Assembly: GCA_000384615.1 (NCBI GenBank)
Contig: ARQU01000010.1
Span: 1-64,000, forward strand
Source: an alpha proteobacterium SCGC AAA536-G10
Lineage (GTDB): Bacteria; Pseudomonadota; Alphaproteobacteria; Puniceispirillales; Marisalimonadaceae
DNA length: 64,000 bases
Reading direction: 5' to 3'
The position numbers and the translations under genes were made by a program. Positions 58,594-64,000 of this stretch are shown one piece after another (the stretch's first letter is position 1; every line of letters begins with the position of its first letter). Under the pieces are notes generated by a model. The model had not been told where the DNA came from. It ran no database searches and saw only the letters and a list, made by a program, of their open reading frames with translations.

Positions 58594-59256
58594 ATGGGCG
58601 AGTTTTTAGAACTTAAAGCAGAAGATAACAATATTTTTTCAGCATATATTTCTCAACCTTCAGAAAAACCAATAGCAGGAATTGTGATATTACAAGAAAT
58701 ATTTGGGGTTAATAAACACATTAAAGAAGTAACTGATTTATACGCAAGTAAAGGTTATCTCTCAATAGCTCCTGCATTATTCGATAGAATAGAAAATAGT
58801 GTTGAACTTGAATATAATGAAAATGGTATAAGTAAGGGAAGAAAATTAAAAGAATTATGTGATAAAAATGCTCTCAAGGATATTGATGCTGCTATTTCAG
58901 TCGTGTCTTCTGCGGGTAAAGTTGGTATAATAGGTTATTGTTGGGGTGGATCTCTTTCATGGAGAATGGCTTGCCAATCAAATAATTTGTCAGCTTCTGT
59001 ATGCTACTATGGCGGTGACATTCCTAAACTTAAAAACCTTGAACCAAAATGTGGAGTTTTGACACATTTTGGTGAATTAGATCAAGGCATACCGATAGAA
59101 AGTGTTGAAGTTTTTAAATCAGTCAAACCAGAGGTTATTACATATACGTATCCAGCAGACCATGGATTTAATTGTGACCATAGGAAGCAGTATTGTCAAA
59201 TTAGTACTAAAGTAGCCTTAGACAGAACATTAAAATTTTTAAAGGTTAATTTATAA
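58594..59256 (+). CDS. Dienelactone hydrolase family protein
   Basis: Alpha/beta hydrolase of the dienelactone hydrolase family. The 220-residue product keeps the Cys nucleophile in GIIGYCWGGS (Cys116), with Asp163 (FGELDQGIP) and His190 (YPADHGFN) as the likely triad. Substrate is unknown. It follows ychF by 13 bp and ends 4 bases from the convergent petC. Confidence 0.9.
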   Translation: MGEFLELKAEDNNIFSAYISQPSEKPIAGIVILQEIFGVNKHIKEVTDLYASKGYLSIAPALFDRIENSVELEYNENGISKGRKLKELCDKNALKDIDAAISVVSSAGKVGIIGYCWGGSLSWRMACQSNNLSASVCYYGGDIPKLKNLEPKCGVLTHFGELDQGIPIESVEVFKSVKPEVITYTYPADHGFNCDHRKQYCQISTKVALDRTLKFLKVNL

Positions 59257-59260
59257 TAAT

Positions 59261-60055
59261 TTATCTATTTTTTATAGGAGCCCAAATTTGCTTCATTGCT
59301 AAATACGATAAGAGGGTAAGCACTAGTAAAAATAAAATAACTGAAATGCCTAGTCTTTTCCTGTCTTCCATCTCAGGTTCTGCTGCCCATGCTAAAAAGG
59401 CTGTTACATCTTTGGCCATTTGATTTGGTGTAGCTTTAGTTCCGTCTGCATATTCAACGCCGTCTTCGTATAAGGGTTGTGGCATACCTATAAGTTTTCC
59501 AGGATAATATTTATTATAATACATTCCATCTGGAATTTTTTGTTCATCAGGAGCGTCTACATAACCAGTTAATAAAGCGTGTAAGTAGTTAGCACCGTCA
59601 GACCTAGCCTTAACTATTAATGATAAGTCTGGTGGATAAGCTCCTCCGTTAGCTACACGTGCAGCTTTCTCATTGGGATATGGGGAAACAAATTTATCAC
59701 TTGGTCTAGCTTCTCTTTCAACCACCTCTCCATCATCATTGAGAGTATTAACACTATTTTCAGAGGCAAAAGCCTTAATTTCATCATCATTATAGCCAAT
59801 TGCTTTTAAATTTCTGTAAGCTAAAAGTCGCACACCATGACAACCCGCACAAACTTCTTTATAAACTTGAAGTCCTCTTTGCTGAGACGCACGATCAAAA
59901 GTTCCTGTGATACCTGAAAAAGACCAATCGAGCTTGGGGAAGGTTATTTTCTCTCCAGCAGCAAAACATATTTGAGAAGAAAAAAATAAGGATAAAATAG
60001 TACAAGATTGAATTATAAACCTTTTAATTTTAAACCAATAAGGTTTTGCGTTCAT
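59261..60055 (-). CDS. petC: Cytochrome c1 of the bc1 complex
   Basis: Heme-c subunit of ubiquinol:cytochrome c reductase. A signal peptide (about 12-33, cleavage after AA33) precedes the heme motif CAGCH (69-73) and the axial Met191 in LIGMPQPL. The C-terminal helix (about 238-257) anchors it in the membrane. The 264-residue length is normal. It abuts petB directly upstream. Confidence 0.97.
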   Translation of the reverse strand: MNAKPYWFKIKRFIIQSCTILSLFFSSQICFAAGEKITFPKLDWSFSGITGTFDRASQQRGLQVYKEVCAGCHGVRLLAYRNLKAIGYNDDEIKAFASENSVNTLNDDGEVVEREARPSDKFVSPYPNEKAARVANGGAYPPDLSLIVKARSDGANYLHALLTGYVDAPDEQKIPDGMYYNKYYPGKLIGMPQPLYEDGVEYADGTKATPNQMAKDVTAFLAWAAEPEMEDRKRLGISVILFLLVLTLLSYLAMKQIWAPIKNR

Positions 60056-61306
60056 CTATTTCTTCTCCCTAAAGGCAAAAGCTGAAGCTGGAGACGAACC
60101 ACTCAAAACTGGCTCGGATATTGATATCGGTAAAGGTTTTGTTTTTTCAATGTAAGGTAATAATGGGAATAAAATTAAAAAATGAAAGAAATAATAAGCA
60201 GTAGCTATTCTAGATAATATAACATAAATACCTTCTGCAGGCATTGCCCCTAAATATCCTAGTAACACACAGTCGGCTAAAAGAATCCAAAAAAAGATCT
60301 TAAAAATTGGTCTAAACTGGGAAGACCTTACCGAAGATCTGTCTAGCCAGGGGATTACAAATAATACAGCGATAGAACCAAACATAAATAGAACACCTCC
60401 TAATTTATCAGGAATTGCTCTAAGGATTGCATAAAAAGGCAGAAAGTACCATTCAGGTACAATATGGGCAGGTGTCACCATCGGGTTAGCTTCAATGTAA
60501 TTATCAGGGTGCCCCATAAAATTTGGAAAAAAGAAAACAGCCGCCGCGAAAATCGTTAAAAACACACCTAGTCCAAATAAATCTTTAATAGTGTAATAAG
60601 GATTAAATGGCAGTGTATCTTGAGTACCTTTTACATCAATTCCTATAGGATTATTCGACCCAAATCTATGCAAAGCAACAAGGTGGAGTATTACAACGCC
60701 AACAATTACAAAAGGTAAAACGAAGTGAAGCGAAAAGAAACGGTTAAGGGTTGAATTGTCAACTGAAAATCCTCCCCACAACCATGTTACTATACTTTCT
60801 CCAACTAATGGGATAGCTGAAAATAAATTAGTTATAACTGTAGCGCCCCAAAAGCTCATTTGTCCCCATGGTAAAACGTAACCCATAAAGGCTGTAGCCA
60901 TCATTAGTAAAAGAATTAGCACACCCAAAATCCATAAAAGCTCTCTAGGCGCTTTATAAGAGCCATAATAAAGCCCACGAAAAATATGTATATAAACAAC
61001 TATAAAAAAGAAGCTTGCACCATTCATATGTATATATCTAATAAGCCATCCATGATTAACATCTCTCATTATTCGTTCGACAGAATCAAATGCATAATCT
61101 ACATGAGCTGTATAATTCATTGATAAAACAATTCCGGTAATGATCATTGTCACTAGAGCAATACCTGCTAGAGAGCCAAAATTCCAAAAATAGTTTAGGT
61201 TTTTTGGGGTTGGATAGTGGTTTAACTCATGATCCATAAAAGAAAATATTGGCAATCTATGGTCAATCCATTTAACTACAGGGTTTTTAAATTTAGCCTT
61301 CGACAT
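60056..61306 (-). CDS. petB: Cytochrome b of the bc1 complex
   Basis: Transmembrane di-heme subunit with the quinol sites. The 416 residues contain the eight-helix core, including [23 protein letters not shown] and [22 protein letters not shown] with heme histidines, [18 protein letters not shown] (the Qo-site PEWY motif), and [18 protein letters not shown]. It lies 24 bp downstream of the Rieske gene and directly before petC, the fbcFBH order. Confidence 0.97.
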   Translation of the reverse strand: MSKAKFKNPVVKWIDHRLPIFSFMDHELNHYPTPKNLNYFWNFGSLAGIALVTMIITGIVLSMNYTAHVDYAFDSVERIMRDVNHGWLIRYIHMNGASFFFIVVYIHIFRGLYYGSYKAPRELLWILGVLILLLMMATAFMGYVLPWGQMSFWGATVITNLFSAIPLVGESIVTWLWGGFSVDNSTLNRFFSLHFVLPFVIVGVVILHLVALHRFGSNNPIGIDVKGTQDTLPFNPYYTIKDLFGLGVFLTIFAAAVFFFPNFMGHPDNYIEANPMVTPAHIVPEWYFLPFYAILRAIPDKLGGVLFMFGSIAVLFVIPWLDRSSVRSSQFRPIFKIFFWILLADCVLLGYLGAMPAEGIYVILSRIATAYYFFHFLILFPLLPYIEKTKPLPISISEPVLSGSSPASAFAFREKK

Positions 61307-61330
61307 TAATTACTCCTAATAAGAAAAAAA

Positions 61331-61876
61331 TTAACCAATTTTAATTAAAGTGTCTGATAAGAATTCATATGAAGGTACTGCCAAATTTGTAGGGGCAGGG
61401 CCTTTTCTAATTCTACCAGAATGGTCATAGTGAGAGCCATGACAAGGACAAAACCAACCCCCATATTGTCCTTTAACATCGCCTGATTTTTGACCGAGTG
61501 GAACACAGCCTAAGTGTGTGCACACACCAACTAATACTATATATTTTTCATTTGTAACACGGTCTGAATCCTTTTCTGGATCTCTCATGTCATCTATTGA
61601 AGCTTCTTGTGCATTCTTAATTTCTTCTGCAGTTCTATGACGTACAAAAACAGGTTTGCCTCTCCACTTAACTGTAATGGCCTGACCTTCTTCTAAAGAA
61701 GACAAATCAATTTCAGTAGACGCAAGAGCCAAAGTGTCAGCAGCAGGGTTCATTTGATCAATTAATGGCCAAGCAAATGAAGCGGCCCCAATTCCAGCCA
61801 TTGCATAAGTTGACACAACTAAAAAATCCCTTTTACCTTCATCTTTATTTTTTTTAGTTTTTGATTTAGTAGACAT
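61331..61876 (-). CDS. petA: Rieske iron-sulfur protein of the bc1 complex
   Basis: [2Fe-2S] subunit that moves electrons from quinol to cytochrome c1. The 181-residue protein has an N-terminal membrane anchor (about 18-36) preceded by KRDFL (Tat-type), the cluster motifs CTHLGC (119-124) and CPCHGSH (143-149), and GPAPTNL. A strong AGGGAGATAT ribosome-binding site precedes the ATG. It is the first gene of the petABC operon, 135 bp downstream of hemF. Confidence 0.97.
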   Translation of the reverse strand: MSTKSKTKKNKDEGKRDFLVVSTYAMAGIGAASFAWPLIDQMNPAADTLALASTEIDLSSLEEGQAITVKWRGKPVFVRHRTAEEIKNAQEASIDDMRDPEKDSDRVTNEKYIVLVGVCTHLGCVPLGQKSGDVKGQYGGWFCPCHGSHYDHSGRIRKGPAPTNLAVPSYEFLSDTLIKIG

Positions 61877-62011
61877 ATATCTCCCTGTCGATCATTGATA
61901 TTTATATAAACATTCTTTTAAAAAATTTCTAGTCTTTTTCTTTATGAAAAATATTTTTTTTAACTAAATGTTCTCTAATGAAAAATTTGAACATTAATTA
62001 TTTGTATATAT

Positions 62012-62923
62012 CTAAATCCAAGAGACTTTTGGAGGCAAACTCATTAGAACTGCTTCTGTATTCCCTCCAGTTCTCAATCCAAAAATTGTACCTCTATCAT
62101 ATAAAAGATTAAACTCAACATACCTTCCTCTTTTTATTAATTGAGCTTCCCTATCTTTTTTACTAAATTTTTTTTCCAGTTTATTTTTTATTATTTTTGA
62201 ATACGAAGATAGAAATGTTTTGCCAACATCTTTAATAAATAAAAAATCCTTTTCCCAGTTATCATTATTGAGATAATCAAAAAAAATACCCCCAACACCT
62301 CTAGCCTCCTCTCTATGCGGTAAAAAGAAGTACTCATCACACCAGTTTTTAAATTTTGGATAATATGAGTTATCGTATCTGTCACAACTAATTTTTAAAT
62401 CTTGATGGAATAATTTCGTAACTTCAAAATCCTCAAAGGTTGGAGTTAAATCTCCACCTCCCCCAAACCAAATCTTTTTATTATTACCTTCACCAGTAAC
62501 TAATAGTCTGGTATTCATGTGTGCTGCAGGAATATGCGGGTTAGTCATATGTGAAACGACTGAGATGCCAGAAGCCCAAAAAGTCCCATTTTCTTCTGCA
62601 CCTGGAATTTGTCCTCTAAACTCCTTAGAAAAATTCCCATAAACTGTTGAAATATTTACACCAACTTTTTCAAAAATTTTACCTTTCATAATCGAAATTA
62701 TTCCACCACCTCCACCTTCTCTTTGCCACTTTTTTTGAACAAAGTTAATTTTTGTATTTTTATTTAATTGACTATTTTCAATTTCTTCAAAAGATTTACA
62801 AATTTCATCACGAAGGCTGGCAAACCAAATGGTTGCCGTCTCTTTTTTATCTTCAAGTAAGTTTGCATTATCAAGACATTTTTGTTCTTGTAATTTAGCT
62901 AACATATCCAGTTTAGTTGTCAT
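62012..62923 (-). CDS. hemF: Oxygen-dependent coproporphyrinogen III oxidase
   Basis: Aerobic heme-synthesis enzyme. The roughly 303-residue protein has HMTNPHIPAAHMNTRLL, FGGGGDLTPTFEDFE, the catalytic-loop region HREEARGVGGIFFDYL, and GRYVEFNLLYDRGTIFGL. The ATG at 62923 is preferred to the TTG at 62929. Its start overlaps the upstream polymerase gene's 3' end by 11 bases. A link with cytochrome-rich neighbours (petABC) is plausible as both need heme. Confidence 0.96.
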   Translation of the reverse strand: MTTKLDMLAKLQEQKCLDNANLLEDKKETATIWFASLRDEICKSFEEIENSQLNKNTKINFVQKKWQREGGGGGIISIMKGKIFEKVGVNISTVYGNFSKEFRGQIPGAEENGTFWASGISVVSHMTNPHIPAAHMNTRLLVTGEGNNKKIWFGGGGDLTPTFEDFEVTKLFHQDLKISCDRYDNSYYPKFKNWCDEYFFLPHREEARGVGGIFFDYLNNDNWEKDFLFIKDVGKTFLSSYSKIIKNKLEKKFSKKDREAQLIKRGRYVEFNLLYDRGTIFGLRTGGNTEAVLMSLPPKVSWI

Positions 62924-64000
62924 ATCCAATTTCTTTATCTAAGTAACTCTCTAAAAAATTTAAAATATTTTCAGGCGAACTATTAAAATTGTTATTAACC
63001 CAAAAATCTTCAGCTTTAAATATTAAATCATCAATGTTCTTGAAGTAAGTTTTATCTTGTAAATTTTGTATCTTTTTCCTTGTTAAGGTCAATATCGGCC
63101 ATTTCAAATTAAATAAATCAATTTGTTTAATAATTTCAATAGGAAGTACATGTAATAGTCCAAATTTATACCAATTGAATGGTATCCTGTCTTTTATAAA
63201 AAAACCTTTATTAACCTTATTAATTTTACATCTATATTTCCAAATAAGCTTTAATATATATAATTCTATTTCCTTAGAAGTAAATTTTTTCATAATATTT
63301 TGATTTACTCTAAGTTCGTTGTTTTTCAATTGTTTAATAAAATTAAGAAATTTAATTTTTCTTTTGTTTAATTCAAACCTTTTAATAATTACAGCACAAT
63401 TTTCTAAATTGTATAAGTGCGGCATAACTGTAGATATTAAATCAAGCTTTTCACAATTTATCATATTCAATCCATGTGTTTTGATGTAATTTACTATCTT
63501 GAAATCTTTCGTTATAAAACCTCCATGCTTATATATTTTGTTACTTTTGTTAAATTTTTTTAGAATGTATTTATCGCATTCTAATTCAACTAACATTGAC
63601 AAACAAAGTTCAAAATTTGTAGCCATAAGAATTTTATATAACTCATTTCTAATTCTCATGTTGCTTAATATTGAAATCTTCTTAGCCTTTTTTATAATTT
63701 TTTCTTTTAAATTTTTATCAATATCAATAATAGGGAATGTTCCACAAAAACGGCAAAATCTTAAGATTCTTAAGTGGTCTTCTTCTATTCTACAAATTGG
63801 ATCTCCAATAAATCTTAATTTTTTATTAATTATGTCTTTATATCCACCAAATGGGTCAATTAAGTTCCCTTTTTCATCTAAGTATAATGCATTAATTGTA
63901 AAATCTCTTCTTTTTGCGTCTTCATACAAAGTATGAGTAAAGTCAACAAACGCACTCCTTCCAAAACTTATCAAATCTTTTCTAAAGCTTGTAATTTGAT
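62913..64000 (-). CDS. CCA-adding enzyme/poly(A) polymerase family nucleotidyltransferase, partial (5' end outside window)
   Basis: Class II tRNA nucleotidyltransferase/poly(A) polymerase fragment. The frame is open to the last base of the window. Before the first recorded start it already shows ITSFRKD, homologous to the catalytic TTxRxD segment, then FVDFTHTLYEDAKRRDFTINALYLDE and LRILRFCRFCGTF. The N-terminal G-S nucleotidyltransferase motif must lie past position 64000. In alphaproteobacteria such genes are CCA-adding enzymes or poly(A) polymerases; sequence here does not decide. The 3' end overlaps hemF. Confidence 0.93.
   Translation of the reverse strand, partial: QITSFRKDLISFGRSAFVDFTHTLYEDAKRRDFTINALYLDEKGNLIDPFGGYKDIINKKLRFIGDPICRIEEDHLRILRFCRFCGTFPIIDIDKNLKEKIIKKAKKISILSNMRIRNELYKILMATNFELCLSMLVELECDKYILKKFNKSNKIYKHGGFITKDFKIVNYIKTHGLNMINCEKLDLISTVMPHLYNLENCAVIIKRFELNKRKIKFLNFIKQLKNNELRVNQNIMKKFTSKEIELYILKLIWKYRCKINKVNKGFFIKDRIPFNWYKFGLLHVLPIEIIKQIDLFNLKWPILTLTRKKIQNLQDKTYFKNIDDLIFKAEDFWVNNNFNSSPENILNFLESYLDKEIGYDN

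Overview
This window is a gene-dense, very AT-rich (by eye roughly 30% GC) stretch of a bacterial chromosome, almost certainly from a free-living, streamlined alphaproteobacterium. The evidence is the set of neighbourhoods: yqeY-dnaG-rpoD divergent from carA-carB-greA; ruvCAB-ybgC-tolQRA-tolB-pal; zapA, then 6S RNA, then 5-formyl-THF cyclo-ligase; petABC with a Rieske protein, cytochrome b and cytochrome c1; uvrC-pgsA-moaD-moaE; lgt-pgeF-prs-rplY-pth-ychF; an ELM1 family protein; a Cys-free L31; and an 'archaeal-type' class I aldolase next to EF-P. The low GC, tiny gaps and 3'-overlapping convergent genes fit low-GC marine lineages such as the HIMB59/AEGEAN-169 type, but the sequence alone does not fix the lineage. 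No intergenic stretch exceeds 300 bases, and I see no CRISPR, prophage, insertion sequence or rRNA operon.

Layout. 1-9850 (minus strand): pal, tolB, tolA, tolR, tolQ, ybgC, ruvB, ruvA, ruvC, yebC, a YmdB-type phosphodiesterase, 5-formyl-THF cyclo-ligase, 6S RNA, zapA and a coiled-coil partner. 10011-15256 (plus): class I aldolase, efp, a catalytically degenerate SuhB-like protein, a non-flagellar MotA/MotB-like pair, a small membrane protein and rpmE. 15253-20171 (minus): glyS, glyQ, a small zinc-ribbon membrane protein, sppA and a TrmN6-like methyltransferase. 20258-23465 (plus): polyprenyl diphosphate synthase, an HTH regulator with a degenerate S24-like tail, an RlmD/TrmA-type methyltransferase and a ribbon-helix-helix protein. 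23462-27494 (minus): a three-gene sugar-acid cassette (UxaA, RraA-like, IlvD/Edd), followed by tRNA-Ile2(CAU), rpoD, dnaG and yqeY up to 31932. 32165-38771: carA, carB, greA (plus), lrp-like (minus), ELM1 (plus). 38742-42367 (minus): selO, msrP and an aspartate-type aminotransferase. 42507-47894 (plus): uvrB, uvrC, pgsA, moaD, moaE. Then ilvE (minus), an OmpR/EnvZ-type two-component pair (plus), a TetR-like protein, proC, ybjN and ubiK-like (minus), lgt to a dienelactone hydrolase (plus), and petC, petB, petA, hemF and a CCA-adding/poly(A) polymerase family gene (minus), the last running off the right edge.

Most of the window is housekeeping: envelope constriction (Tol-Pal), recombination and repair (RuvABC, UvrBC), translation (EF-P, L31, L25, GlyRS, Pth), transcription and replication initiation (RpoD, DnaG, GreA, 6S RNA), and respiration (bc1 complex, ubiquinone-related genes).

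The most notable anomaly is in carB: a 50-bp sequence is repeated in tandem with a 2-bp filler (35111-35212), which shifts the frame by +1. Removing 52 bp restores a complete 1,079-residue CarB. Other points of interest are the SuhB-like protein that has lost two metal ligands, the S24-like regulator without its protease residues, the orphan MotAB-like proton-channel pair, and the sugar-acid cassette beside a tRNA gene. I did not find a clearly new multi-gene system.
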